Shown here one piece after another: positions 9,281 to 18,022 of a DNA stretch of 33,110 nucleotides. Positions within the stretch are counted from its first letter, which is position 1; each line of letters starts with the position of its first letter. A model generated the notes under the pieces. That model searched no databases, had not been told where the DNA came from, and was given only the letters and a program-made list of their open reading frames with translations. Made by a program: the position numbers and the translations under genes. The stretch comes from an uncultured Pseudomonadota bacterium (lineage in GTDB: Bacteria > Desulfobacterota > Binatia > Binatales > Binataceae), in NCBI GenBank assembly GCA_937889395.1, contig CALAOW010000009.1:1-33110 (forward strand), written 5' to 3'.

Positions 9281-11722
9281 ATGGACGAACGTTACGACCC
9301 GAAGAAAATCGAGCCCGCGTGGCAGCTTGATTGGCAACGCACCAATCTCTACCGCACGCGCGAGGAACCCGGCCGCCCGAAATTCTACATCCTCGAGATG
9401 TTCCCCTACCCGTCCGGCGCCGGTCTCAGCGTCGGTCATCTGCACAACTACGTTCCGTGCGATGTCGTCGGCCGTTACAAGCGGATGGCGGGATTCAACG
9501 TGCTGCACCCGATGGGATGGGACGCGTTCGGACTGCCCGCGGAAAACGAGGCGATCCTAAAGGGATCGCATCCGACGGAAACCGTCCCGCGTTACGCCGC
9601 CAACTTCAAGCGCCAACTGACAGTCTCCGGATGCGCGTACGACTGGACGCGCGAGATCAACTCGTCGTCGCCGGAGTATTACAAGTGGACGCAGTGGTTC
9701 TTCCTGATGCTTTACAAGCGCGGCCTGGCCCACCGCGCGACCGGAGCGCAATGGTGGTGCGACAAGTGCCGCACGATCCTCGCCAACGAACAGGTCGTCA
9801 ACGGATGCTGCTGGCGGCACACCGACAATCCGGTCAGCAAGAAAGACCTCGAGCAGTGGTACATCAAGATCACCGACTACGCGGATCGATTGCTCGCCGA
9901 TCTGGACGGGATCGACTGGCCGGAGCCGATCAAGCTGATGCAGCGCAACTGGATCGGGCGCAGCGAAGGCGCGGAACTTGCCTTCCCGGTTGCAAGTCGC
10001 GCCGGTAAAGAAATCCGCTTTTTCACCACGCGCCCCGACACCGTCTTCGGCGTATCGTTCATGGTGCTCGCGCCGGAGCATCCGCTCGTCACGGAGATTA
10101 CTACCGGCGAACAGCGCGCAATGGTCGAGGGTTACGTCGCCGAGGCGCGCCGCCAGACTGAAATCGAGCGGATGTCCACGGTCAAGGAGAAATCCGGCGT
10201 CTTCACCGGCGCTTACGCGCACAACGTCTTTACCGATAGAGACATCCCGATTTGGATCGCCGACTACGTTCTGATGGGCTACGGCACCGGCGCAATCATG
10301 GGCGCGCCCGGCCAGGATCAGCGCGATTTCGAATTCGCGATGAAGTACGGCTTGCCGATTCCGCGCGTAACCGCGCCCAGTGACGGCGGCGCGCCACCGG
10401 CGGATCGCGCTTACACCGAGCCGGGCGTAGCAATCAACTCTGGTTTTCTGAACGGTAAAAAAACGGCTGAAGCGATCAATACCGTGGCAAAGTATGCCGA
10501 AGAACACGGAATCGGGCGCGCGACCATCATCTACCGGATGCGCGACTGGCTGATCTCGCGTCAGCGCTACTGGGGATGTCCGATTCCAATCGTGTACTGC
10601 AAGACCGACGGAATCGTACCGGTGCCGGATGACCAACTCCCCGTGATGCTTCCTGCGATGAAGGACTACCTACCGTCGGGTACCGGCCGCTCTCCGCTGG
10701 CCAACGTGCCGGATTTCGTCAACACGACCTGCCCAAAGTGCGGAGGCCCGGCGGATCGCGAGACCGACACGCTGGACGGCTTCGCATGCTCGTCGTGGTA
10801 CTTCATCCGCTTCGCGTCGCCGCATGAAGACCGCCGCCCATTCGATCGCAGCGCGGTCGATTACTGGTTGCCGGTCGATCTCTATGTCGGCGGCGCCGAG
10901 CATGCCGTGATGCATCTGTTGTACGCGCGGATGTGGACCAAGGTCATGTTCGACGCGGAACTGATCGGATTCGACGAACCGTTTCCCGCCCTGCGCAACC
11001 AGGGCGTGGTGTGGGCCTCCGACGGCAACCGCATGTCCAAGAGCAAGGGCAACGTCGTCACTCCAGACGCGATGATCGACAAGTACGGCGCCGACGCGCT
11101 TCGGCTCTGGGAGCTGTTCATGAGCCCATTTGACGAAGCGACCAACTGGAACGAAGGCGGCGTTGCAGGCACGCTGCGATTCATCACGCGCGTGTGGACG
11201 ATGATTCGACGCTATGTCGAGGCGGGATGCCCGGGCGGAAAGACCAGTGAAAGCGAAGAAACGGTCAAGCGCGCACACAAAACAATCCAGCTAGTCACCG
11301 ACCATATCGACCGGCTGCGCTTCAACACGGCGCTCGCGGCGCTGATGGATCAACTCAACTACCTGGCGAAGCTCAAGCCCGAGGAGATGGGCCGATTCAG
11401 CGCGGAGACCTTTGTGCTGATGCTCGCGCCCATGGCGCCGCACGTCACTGAGGAAATGTGGAGGGCACTCGGCCACGATTCGTCCGTTCATTTGGAGACG
11501 TGGCCGAAGTTCGATCCGAAACTCGCGCGCGACGAGACGGTAACCGTCGTCGTGCAGGTTAACGGCAAGGTTCGCGATCGCCTGGAAGTCGTCGCGGGCG
11601 CTTCAGAAGCCGAAGTCCGCCAACTAGCGCTCAAGAGCGAGGCCGTCACGCGCCACCTCGCCGGCAAAACCCCGACCAAGTTCATTTTCGTAAAAGACAG
11701 GATGCTTAGCATCGTCGCGTAG
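9281..11722 (+). CDS. leuS: Leucyl-tRNA synthetase LeuS
   Basis: The enzyme charges tRNA-Leu and edits mischarged tRNA. The 813-residue class I synthetase starts MDERYDPKKIEPAWQ, typical of LeuRS. The HIGH element sits in YPSGAGLSVGHLHNY (about 43-57) with the first His replaced by Ser (SVGH). The KMSKS loop reads RMSKSKGNVV. The CP1 editing domain has TTRPDTVFG and a GAPGQDQRD segment where most LeuRS have a VPxHDxRD motif. The editing Asp is kept but the preceding His is Gln. Zinc-knuckle-like cysteines (CDKCRTI, CPKCGG) and the anticodon-binding domain (VQVNGKVRD at the C-terminus) are intact. These changes may be lineage-specific. There is no reason to doubt the basic function. Confidence 0.97.
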   Translation: MDERYDPKKIEPAWQLDWQRTNLYRTREEPGRPKFYILEMFPYPSGAGLSVGHLHNYVPCDVVGRYKRMAGFNVLHPMGWDAFGLPAENEAILKGSHPTETVPRYAANFKRQLTVSGCAYDWTREINSSSPEYYKWTQWFFLMLYKRGLAHRATGAQWWCDKCRTILANEQVVNGCCWRHTDNPVSKKDLEQWYIKITDYADRLLADLDGIDWPEPIKLMQRNWIGRSEGAELAFPVASRAGKEIRFFTTRPDTVFGVSFMVLAPEHPLVTEITTGEQRAMVEGYVAEARRQTEIERMSTVKEKSGVFTGAYAHNVFTDRDIPIWIADYVLMGYGTGAIMGAPGQDQRDFEFAMKYGLPIPRVTAPSDGGAPPADRAYTEPGVAINSGFLNGKKTAEAINTVAKYAEEHGIGRATIIYRMRDWLISRQRYWGCPIPIVYCKTDGIVPVPDDQLPVMLPAMKDYLPSGTGRSPLANVPDFVNTTCPKCGGPADRETDTLDGFACSSWYFIRFASPHEDRRPFDRSAVDYWLPVDLYVGGAEHAVMHLLYARMWTKVMFDAELIGFDEPFPALRNQGVVWASDGNRMSKSKGNVVTPDAMIDKYGADALRLWELFMSPFDEATNWNEGGVAGTLRFITRVWTMIRRYVEAGCPGGKTSESEETVKRAHKTIQLVTDHIDRLRFNTALAALMDQLNYLAKLKPEEMGRFSAETFVLMLAPMAPHVTEEMWRALGHDSSVHLETWPKFDPKLARDETVTVVVQVNGKVRDRLEVVAGASEAEVRQLALKSEAVTRHLAGKTPTKFIFVKDRMLSIVA

Positions 11723-11826
11723 GCGAGTCGCATCGTCGCGAACCTTGAAGGACGCGCGCCGGCCGTGCGATGCTTCGGGCCGATACGACGTTAGATCCTT
11801 TTCATCATCAGCAAGGAGCGAACGAC

Positions 11827-12597
11827 ATGGCCGAGGAAGTGCTTAAAGTCACACGTCATCCGAATTACGCGGTGTTGACGCTAAACCGTCCCGAAAAGCG
11901 CAACGCGCTGAATCAGCCGTTGATCGACGCGCTCAACAATGCACTCGTCAAATTCGAAAGCGACCGCGAAATCCGTGCGCTGCTCATCCGCGGCGAAGGC
12001 GCTCATTTCTGCGCGGGAATCGATCTGAAGGAAGTGGACGAGACGACCGGCAGTCACAACCCGACCTCGCTCGAGTCCGTCTTCGGCCGATTGGAGCGTT
12101 TCCCGGTGCCTACCATCGCCGCTATCCAGGGCGCCGCGCTCGCCGGCGGACTCGAACTGGCGCTGCATTGCGACCTGCGAATCGCGTCGGAAAACGCCAA
12201 GCTCGGCATGACGCTCGGCCGCGTCGGCTTGATGGTGCCGTACGATTTCACGCGCAAGCTGATCGAGGTTTGCGGATCGGCCAACACCGCATGGATTCTC
12301 TACACCGCTGACCAAATCGACGCCGAGCGCAGCCGTCACATGAATATGGTTCATGAAGTCGTGGCCGACGCGAAGCTCGGCGAGGCGGCGACTGCGCTGG
12401 CCGAGAAGATCGCCGCCAACGCGCCGCTCTCTCTGCGCACGATGAAGGCGACGGTGCGCCGATGCATGAGCGAGACCTTCGACGCGTGGCACGACGATCT
12501 GTTGCAGATGGCGCGCTCGGTTCGCGAGAGCCACGACGCCAGGGAAGGCGTGCGCGCGTTCCTGGAAAAGCGCAAGCCGGTCTGGAAGGCGAATTAG
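11827..12597 (+). CDS. Enoyl-CoA hydratase/isomerase family protein (crotonase fold)
   Basis: A 256-residue crotonase starts at ATG 11827, chosen because AAGGAG lies 9-14 nt upstream. An in-frame upstream ATG at 11770 adds 19 unrelated residues. The oxyanion-hole segments are FCAGIDLKE (61-69) and ALAGGLELALHCDLRIA (104-120). Aligned on rat mitochondrial enoyl-CoA hydratase, the catalytic Glu144 is kept (E110), but the Glu164 position, normally in a PEI triplet, is Leu130 (KLGMTLGRVGL). Loss of one of the two glutamates argues against a classical hydratase. An isomerase, a hydrolase or another CoA-ester chemistry is possible. The C-terminal helix REGVRAFLEKRKPVWK is standard. No acyl-CoA pathway genes are adjacent, so the substrate cannot be inferred. 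Confidence 0.9.
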   Translation: MAEEVLKVTRHPNYAVLTLNRPEKRNALNQPLIDALNNALVKFESDREIRALLIRGEGAHFCAGIDLKEVDETTGSHNPTSLESVFGRLERFPVPTIAAIQGAALAGGLELALHCDLRIASENAKLGMTLGRVGLMVPYDFTRKLIEVCGSANTAWILYTADQIDAERSRHMNMVHEVVADAKLGEAATALAEKIAANAPLSLRTMKATVRRCMSETFDAWHDDLLQMARSVRESHDAREGVRAFLEKRKPVWKAN

Positions 12598-12609
12598 CGC
12601 GCGCGCGTC

Positions 12610-13653
12610 TCAGTCGGAATCGGAATGCCTGCCCAGTGCGTGGCGGATCGCGCCGGCACTCTCCAGCAGCGTGCTCGGCAGGTTCAAGGTTCCCGCGACA
12701 TTTGAATATGGATACAGCCGCGCGTTCAGATGCGCGTGCAGCGGAATTCCCTCGCCCTGGTGAATTTCATAGTCAAGCGGCAACGGCCCAAGGATCATCA
12801 GTATTCGATGGATCGCATTTGCAAACTGCCGCATCTGATCCGGCGTCAGCTCCGACAGCAGTCCCCGATAGTTGGGCATCACGACGTCGTAGCTGCGCGG
12901 GAACCCGCCCATCGGGCTCGCATAGCTGACGACAGAGTCGCCGCGATCGATCACCAGCCCCAGGCGCTCCATCAGCGCAACGATCTCGTGCCATAGACGA
13001 GGATTCTCACGCTCGGCGCGCGCCTCCGCGAGCACGGCCGGAAACGGCTCCGGCGATCCGATGATCTGCTGATGCAGATGCGGCTGCGAGGCGCCCGACT
13101 CGCGCCCCTGATTCTTGCGGATTACAACCGAGCAAACGTCGGGATTATCCAACGCGAGGCGCATCACGCGCGCATCGGCTTGCATCAGATGAAGGAAATG
13201 ACCGCTGCCCAGCGCGCCGGTGAACATCAAATCGTTCTGCGATCGCGGCGCGCCGATAAAGTGACGCGGATCTTCGACGACGATGTACGACTCGTTGCGA
13301 TTTCCGGTCAGCTCGGCGGGAATTCGCGGGAAGAGATTGTTGATCACGCGCACCACCCAACCCGCGCCATCGGCAGTCTTCGCCCCGTTCCATTCGGGGA
13401 TTTCATCCGGAGTCATCCGAAAGAGCTCGCGCGGCGCAAGCCCTTCGTTGCCCGCACAGAAAGGACATGACTCGGTCGCGTGGCGAATTGCCTCGGCGCT
13501 GAGATGCGGTGTGTCGGGATCGGCGCTCTGGCGGCCGCCGAGCGTGAACGCGAAGCTCTTGCCGCGAACGTCGACAACGTATGAAATCACGCCGGTGATC
13601 GGATTCTTGATCCAGAGCAGGGAACCATCGCGGATTTCGCATTCTATCGGCAT
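12610..13653 (-). CDS. GalT/HIT-like nucleotidyltransferase (UTP-hexose-1-phosphate uridylyltransferase-related)
   Basis: A 347-residue member of the GalT branch of the HIT superfamily. The zinc-type CPFC is at 63-66 (SCPFCAGNE). VRVINNLFPR is the GalT 'NxFP' element. The nucleotidyl-transfer histidines lie in SGASQPHLHQQI (H192, H194), where GalT has PHPH. A second His pair lies in LHAHLNARL near the C-terminus. The HLH rather than HPH active site resembles ADP-glucose or Ap4A phosphorylase-like relatives, so galactose metabolism should not be assumed. No galK, galE or galM is nearby. The ATG is preceded by AAAGGTGA at a plausible distance. The gene converges with the crotonase gene, their stops 12 nt apart. 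Confidence 0.85.
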   Translation of the reverse strand: MPIECEIRDGSLLWIKNPITGVISYVVDVRGKSFAFTLGGRQSADPDTPHLSAEAIRHATESCPFCAGNEGLAPRELFRMTPDEIPEWNGAKTADGAGWVVRVINNLFPRIPAELTGNRNESYIVVEDPRHFIGAPRSQNDLMFTGALGSGHFLHLMQADARVMRLALDNPDVCSVVIRKNQGRESGASQPHLHQQIIGSPEPFPAVLAEARAERENPRLWHEIVALMERLGLVIDRGDSVVSYASPMGGFPRSYDVVMPNYRGLLSELTPDQMRQFANAIHRILMILGPLPLDYEIHQGEGIPLHAHLNARLYPYSNVAGTLNLPSTLLESAGAIRHALGRHSDSD

Positions 13654-13885
13654 CGGAGCGTGATCACCTTTAACAATTGCCGGCGCGCCATTTCAACGCC
13701 GGCGCGAAACCGTCGCGAGCCGGGGATCGCCTTGACTATGGCTCTTGGCTCCGTTATCCCAAGTGCTGAGGACGGGGAACCGGCCAAGCCGGGACAAATT
13801 GGGGTCTGGCGATCCGCATGCGCGGCCACCAGCCTTTTTTTTGGCTGCCATCGCCAATCGCCAGCGTCCCCGTGAATGGTCAAAA
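13654..13885. promoter_or_regulatory. Divergent intergenic region before the aminotransferase
   Basis: A 232-bp gap lies between the GalT-like gene (-) and the aminotransferase (+). It contains a T-run (13837-13845) but no well-formed hairpin or promoter that I could support. The aminotransferase frame is open into this gap, but the residues it would add (PRDKLGSGDPHARPP...) do not resemble the family. Confidence 0.3.
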
Positions 13886-15037
13886 ATGCCGCACGTGAAG
13901 AAATACCTGTTCACGCCCGGGCCGGCTCCCGTACCGCCCGAGGTTTTGCTCGAGATGGCGCGTCCGATCATCCACCATCGCACGCCTGAGTTCAGTGCTG
14001 CGCTCGATCAGGCGCGCGATCGGATGAAACCTCTCTACGGCACCTCGAGCGAGGTAATTCTGCTCGCGTCCACCGGCACGGGTGGGATGGAAGCGGCGGT
14101 GATCAATTTGCTGCAGCCGGGCGAGCATGCAATCTACGTCAACGGCGGCAAATTCGGTGAGCGATGGGGCAAGTTGCTCGCAGCCTTCGGCATGATTGGG
14201 CACGAGGTGCGCGTCGAATGGGGCCGCGCCGCACGGCCCGGGCAAATCGAGGATGCGTTCAAGGCGTATCCCGAGTCGCGCGCCGTGCTGGTGCAGGCGA
14301 GCGAAACTTCCACCTGCGCGGTGCATCCGGTGGCCGAGATCGGCGAGGTCAGCCGCAAGCGCGGCGCGATGCTGATCGTAGATGGAATCACGTCGGTCGG
14401 CGTCTTCGAACAGAAGATGGACGAATGGGGCATTGACGCGTTCGTCACGGGCAGCCAGAAGGCTCTCATGCTTCCGCCGGGCCTCGCAATGGTCGCGCTG
14501 TCGGCGCGCGCTTTGGACGTCGCGAAGAAAATCAAGACGCCGCGCTTCTATTTTGATTTGCTCAAAGAATTGAAGGCGCAGCGCGACGAGCATACCACCG
14601 CATGGACCGCGGCCGTGTCGCTGATCTGCGGGCTGAACAAATCACTCGAAATAATTCACGCCGAGGGTCTGCCGCAGGTTTACGCGCGTCACGCGCTGAT
14701 GGCGGAGGCTACTCGCGATGCTGCCGCGGCACTCGGGCTGAAACTGCTGTCGCCCGACAATCCCGCTCCCGGGGTCACCGGAATCCTGGTCCCCGAAGGT
14801 CTCGACGGCGGCAAACTGGTCAAGTTCCTGCGCGACAGCCTGGGCGTGTCCGTTCAGGGCGGCCAGGATCAGATGAAGGGTAAACTCGTGCGCATCGGAC
14901 ACATGGGTCATTTGAGCCCGTTCGACATGCTCATCGCGGTTGGCGCGCTCGAGATGGGACTTAAGCAGATCGGCGCAAACATTCAACTTGGCGCCGGCGT
15001 AACCGCCGTTCAGGCGCGCCTGGCACGGAGCATCTGA
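13886..15037 (+). CDS. Class V aminotransferase (alanine/serine-glyoxylate type), probably in serine synthesis
   Basis: A PLP enzyme of 383 residues, starting at ATG 13886 where family homology begins (MPHVKKYLFTPGPAPVPPEV). Fold-type I landmarks are STGTGGMEAA (62-71), the PLP-ring Asp in IVDGITSVG (D166) and the Schiff-base lysine in TGSQKALMLPPG (K192). The C-terminal VSVQGGQDQMKGKLVRIGHMGH matches the alanine-glyoxylate/serine-pyruvate aminotransferase family. Its stop is 6 nt before serA. In several archaea and deep bacteria such an enzyme beside serA is thought to take the place of SerC. The same role here, transaminating 3-phosphohydroxypyruvate, is an inference from adjacency. Confidence 0.92.
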   Translation: MPHVKKYLFTPGPAPVPPEVLLEMARPIIHHRTPEFSAALDQARDRMKPLYGTSSEVILLASTGTGGMEAAVINLLQPGEHAIYVNGGKFGERWGKLLAAFGMIGHEVRVEWGRAARPGQIEDAFKAYPESRAVLVQASETSTCAVHPVAEIGEVSRKRGAMLIVDGITSVGVFEQKMDEWGIDAFVTGSQKALMLPPGLAMVALSARALDVAKKIKTPRFYFDLLKELKAQRDEHTTAWTAAVSLICGLNKSLEIIHAEGLPQVYARHALMAEATRDAAAALGLKLLSPDNPAPGVTGILVPEGLDGGKLVKFLRDSLGVSVQGGQDQMKGKLVRIGHMGHLSPFDMLIAVGALEMGLKQIGANIQLGAGVTAVQARLARSI

Positions 15038-15043
15038 ATCAAC

Positions 15044-16639
15044 ATGGCGGAAACTTTCCGTGTCCTTCTGAGCGACTCGCTTGCGGCGCAAGGGATCGAG
15101 GTCCTCAAGCGCTTTCCGCAGCTACAGTTCGACGTCAAGACCGGCCTCAAGCCCGCGGAGTTGGCGAAGATAATCGCGCCCTACGACGCGCTGCTGATTC
15201 GCAGCGGCACGCGCGTCACCCGCGAAGTAATCGATGCCGCCACGTCGCTCAAAGTGATCGGGCGCGCGGGCGTCGGGGTCGACAACATCGATATCGAAGC
15301 GGCAACGCGCCGCGGAATCGTCGTGATGAACAGCCCGACCGGCAACAGCGTCACGACTGCGGAGCACGCGATCACCATGATGATGGCGCTGGCTCGGCAT
15401 ATTCCGGCCGCCAACGCCTCGATCCGAGCCGGCAAATGGGAGCGCGGCAAATTCACCGGCGCCGAGATATGCAACAAAACGCTGGGCGTGGTCGGCCTCG
15501 GCAACATCGGCCGGATCGTCGCCGACCGCGCTCTTGGGCTCAAGATGAAAGTGATCGGCTACGATCCGATCCTGACGGCTGAGGCTGCCGGGCGCATCGG
15601 CGTTCAATTGGTCAGCCTCGATGAGCTTTTTGCGAGCGCCGACTTCATCACCGTCCACACCCCGCTGACCGACGATACCAGGGGCATCGTGGGTGCGGCG
15701 GCATTCGCGAAGATGAAGAAGGGCGTGCGAATCATTAACTGCGCCCGCGGCGGTATCGTCGATGAAGCCGCGCTGGTCGAGGCGCTGAAATCCGGCAAGG
15801 TCGCGGGTGCCGCGCTGGACGTGTTCGTCGAGGAGCCACCTCCCGCCAACCATCCGCTGCTCCAGTTCGACAACGTGATCGCAACGCCGCACCTCGGCGC
15901 CGCCACCGACGAGGCGCAGGTCCAGGTCTCGGTCGATATCGCGCATCAAGTGGCCGACTTCCTGATCGAAGGCACCATTCGGCAGGCGGTTAACATCCCG
16001 GCGCTATCCACCAAGGAACTCGAAATACTCGGGCCTCATCTAACGCTTGGCGAAAAACTGGGCCGACTCGCCGCGCAACTGATCACCGAGGCGCCCACGG
16101 AGCTGACGCTCGCGTTTGGCGGTGAAGCCGCCAATCTCAAGCCCGACGCGATCACCGCCGCGGTTTTAAAGGGATTGATGAGCGGCTTCCTCGACGAGGA
16201 TTTGAATTACGTCAACGCGCCATTTATCGCTCGCGAACGCGGAATCAGGATTATCGAAACGCGCTCCCGCGAAGTCACTGACTACGTCGATACCTTGACG
16301 GTCACGATTCGTACCGGCGCCGGCGAGCACGAAGTCTCCGGCGCCGTGCTCGGAAATCGCGTGCTGCGCCTAACCCGGATCGACGGCTACCGCGTTGAGG
16401 CGGCGCCCGAGGGTTACTTCCTCATGCTGCATAATCGCGACGTTCCCGGAGTGGTCGGCGCGGTGGGCACGGTGCTCGGGCAGGCCGGAATAAATATTGG
16501 CGGACTGGAGCTCGGCCGCGATCGCGTGGGAGGAACCGCGCTCAGCATTTTCGAGGTGGATGAACCCGTGCCGGGCGCCGTCCTCGACAGGCTCAAGACC
16601 ATCCCTGCAATTACCGCGGCGTCGCTGCTCAAGCTCTGA
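15044..16639 (+). CDS. serA: D-3-phosphoglycerate dehydrogenase SerA
   Basis: The enzyme oxidises 3-phosphoglycerate to 3-phosphohydroxypyruvate, the first step of serine synthesis. At 531 residues it is the long, type I form. The substrate domain has GRAGVGVDNID (73-83). The NAD loop is GLGNIG (151-156). The catalytic triad is R235 (NCARGGIVDE), E264 (VFVEEPP) and H283 (TPHLGA). An intervening allosteric substrate-binding (ASB) domain and a C-terminal ACT domain (about 455-531, VPGVVGAVGTVLGQAGINI) follow, giving potential serine feedback control. It is co-transcribed with the aminotransferase upstream. purA follows after 80 nt. Confidence 0.97.
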   Translation: MAETFRVLLSDSLAAQGIEVLKRFPQLQFDVKTGLKPAELAKIIAPYDALLIRSGTRVTREVIDAATSLKVIGRAGVGVDNIDIEAATRRGIVVMNSPTGNSVTTAEHAITMMMALARHIPAANASIRAGKWERGKFTGAEICNKTLGVVGLGNIGRIVADRALGLKMKVIGYDPILTAEAAGRIGVQLVSLDELFASADFITVHTPLTDDTRGIVGAAAFAKMKKGVRIINCARGGIVDEAALVEALKSGKVAGAALDVFVEEPPPANHPLLQFDNVIATPHLGAATDEAQVQVSVDIAHQVADFLIEGTIRQAVNIPALSTKELEILGPHLTLGEKLGRLAAQLITEAPTELTLAFGGEAANLKPDAITAAVLKGLMSGFLDEDLNYVNAPFIARERGIRIIETRSREVTDYVDTLTVTIRTGAGEHEVSGAVLGNRVLRLTRIDGYRVEAAPEGYFLMLHNRDVPGVVGAVGTVLGQAGINIGGLELGRDRVGGTALSIFEVDEPVPGAVLDRLKTIPAITAASLLKL

Positions 16640-16719
16640 ATTTATTTTGCGCGCGGGACATTTCAGCCCGACAGGTGCGCGCGCAGGCCGGCGAAATTGA
16701 CGCCGCTCGGGGAAAAGAC

Positions 16720-18015
16720 ATGAAGACAGTTGCCGTGATTGGTACGCAGTGGGGGGACGAGGGCAAGGGCAAAATCGTCGATATGCTGGCGGCCGACGCC
16801 GATGTGGTCGTCCGCTTCCAGGGCGGAAACAACGCAGCTCACACGCTGGTGGTCGGCGGGAAGAAATTTGTGCTGCGGCTGGTGCCGGCAGGCGCGCTCC
16901 ATCCCGGCAAGGCTTGCGTAATCGGCAACGGCCTGGTCGTCAATCCGCTGGCATTGCTCGGCGAAATCGCAGACCTCAAGCGCAGCGGCCATCTCGCCGA
17001 CGATAGTTTGCTCAAGATCAGTTACGAAGCGCACATGGTGATGCCGTATCATCTCGCGATCGATCGCGCTCGCGAGGCGCGCCTGGGCAAGGGCGCGATC
17101 GGTACGACCGGATTCGGAATCGGCCCGGCCTACGAAGACAAGATGGCTCGGGTGGGATTGCGCTTCGAAGATCTGCTCGATCTCAAATTTTTCGCGGAGA
17201 AACTCCGCCGCAACATCGTCGAGAAGAACGCGTACCTGAAAGCATTGCTCAAGGCCAAGCCGATCAAGGCCGACGAAACCATCGACGCGATGAAAAAAGC
17301 GCGCCGCCGGCTGCTCCCGTATCTGTGCGACACCGGCGCGTTCGTGAGCGAGGCGATCGATTCCGGCCAGCGTGTCCTCTTCGAGGGCGCCCACGGCACG
17401 ATGCTCGACATCGATCACGGCACCTACCCGTACGTGACCTCGTCGAATTGCGTCGCGAGCGCAGTCTTCAGCGGCACCGGCATCGGGCCGGGCAATCTCG
17501 AAGCGGTGCTCGGCATCAGCAAGGGATATACGACACGAGTCGGGGCCGGCCCCTTTCCGAGCGAGTTCACCGGCTATCTCGCCGATTCGCTGCGCGAAGA
17601 AGGCAACGAGTTCGGCAGCGCCACCGGGCGTCCCAGGCGGATCGGATGGTTCGACGCCGTGCTGGCCCGTTACACTGCTCGCGTCAACGGGATGTGGGCG
17701 CTCGCGCTTACCAAGCTCGACGTTTTAACCGGGATCGATCCAGTCAAAATCTGCGTCGGCTACATCGTCAAGGGGAAACGCTACAACGACATGCCGCCGT
17801 CGCATCGGATGCTGATCGACGCCAAGCCGATCTTCGAAGAGATACCGGGATGGAGCGAAAGCCCGGCGGGCGCGCGCACGCTGGCCGAATTGCCCTCGGG
17901 CGTGCGCCGCTACGTCGAACGAATCAGCGCGCTGGTTGGTGTGCCAATTGCGATGATCGGCGTCGGCAAGGAGCGCGAAGCGACCATCGTGGTCCGCAAC
18001 CCCTTCGCCGACTAA
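16720..18015 (+). CDS. purA: Adenylosuccinate synthetase PurA (divergent active site)
   Basis: The enzyme links IMP and aspartate using GTP in AMP synthesis. ATG 16720 is chosen because GGGGAAAAG precedes it and the protein then begins MKTVAVIGTQWGDEGKGK. It is 431 residues, the normal length. The catalytic Asp13 and His41 and the signature GIGPAYEDKMAR are kept. Three positions differ from the usual PurA: GGNNAAHT has Ala40 where Gly is normal, GTTGFGIGP has Phe132 where Arg is normal (E. coli Arg131), and FEGAHG has His225 where Gln is normal (E. coli Gln224, IMP contact). The IMP-contacting SATGRPRRIGW and C-terminal WSES segments are intact. Asp13 remains, so it is not a PurZ-type 2-aminoadenylosuccinate synthetase. 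The effect of the changes is unknown. Confidence 0.95.
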   Translation: MKTVAVIGTQWGDEGKGKIVDMLAADADVVVRFQGGNNAAHTLVVGGKKFVLRLVPAGALHPGKACVIGNGLVVNPLALLGEIADLKRSGHLADDSLLKISYEAHMVMPYHLAIDRAREARLGKGAIGTTGFGIGPAYEDKMARVGLRFEDLLDLKFFAEKLRRNIVEKNAYLKALLKAKPIKADETIDAMKKARRRLLPYLCDTGAFVSEAIDSGQRVLFEGAHGTMLDIDHGTYPYVTSSNCVASAVFSGTGIGPGNLEAVLGISKGYTTRVGAGPFPSEFTGYLADSLREEGNEFGSATGRPRRIGWFDAVLARYTARVNGMWALALTKLDVLTGIDPVKICVGYIVKGKRYNDMPPSHRMLIDAKPIFEEIPGWSESPAGARTLAELPSGVRRYVERISALVGVPIAMIGVGKEREATIVVRNPFAD

Positions 18016-18022
18016 CTCGTTG

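Noticed and set aside
11706..11758. GCATCGTCGCG repeated around the leuS stop
   Set aside because: Two 11-mers in GC-rich DNA rich in GCG/TCG words. Too short and too biased to be meaningful.
13745..13885. 47-residue N-terminal extension of the aminotransferase
   Set aside because: Family homology starts exactly at ATG 13886, and the extension has no resemblance to the family.
16720..18015. PurZ-like (2-aminoadenylosuccinate synthetase) reading of the odd PurA
   Set aside because: The catalytic Asp13 and the QWGDEGKGK loop are intact, whereas PurZ lacks that Asp. The context is bacterial housekeeping.
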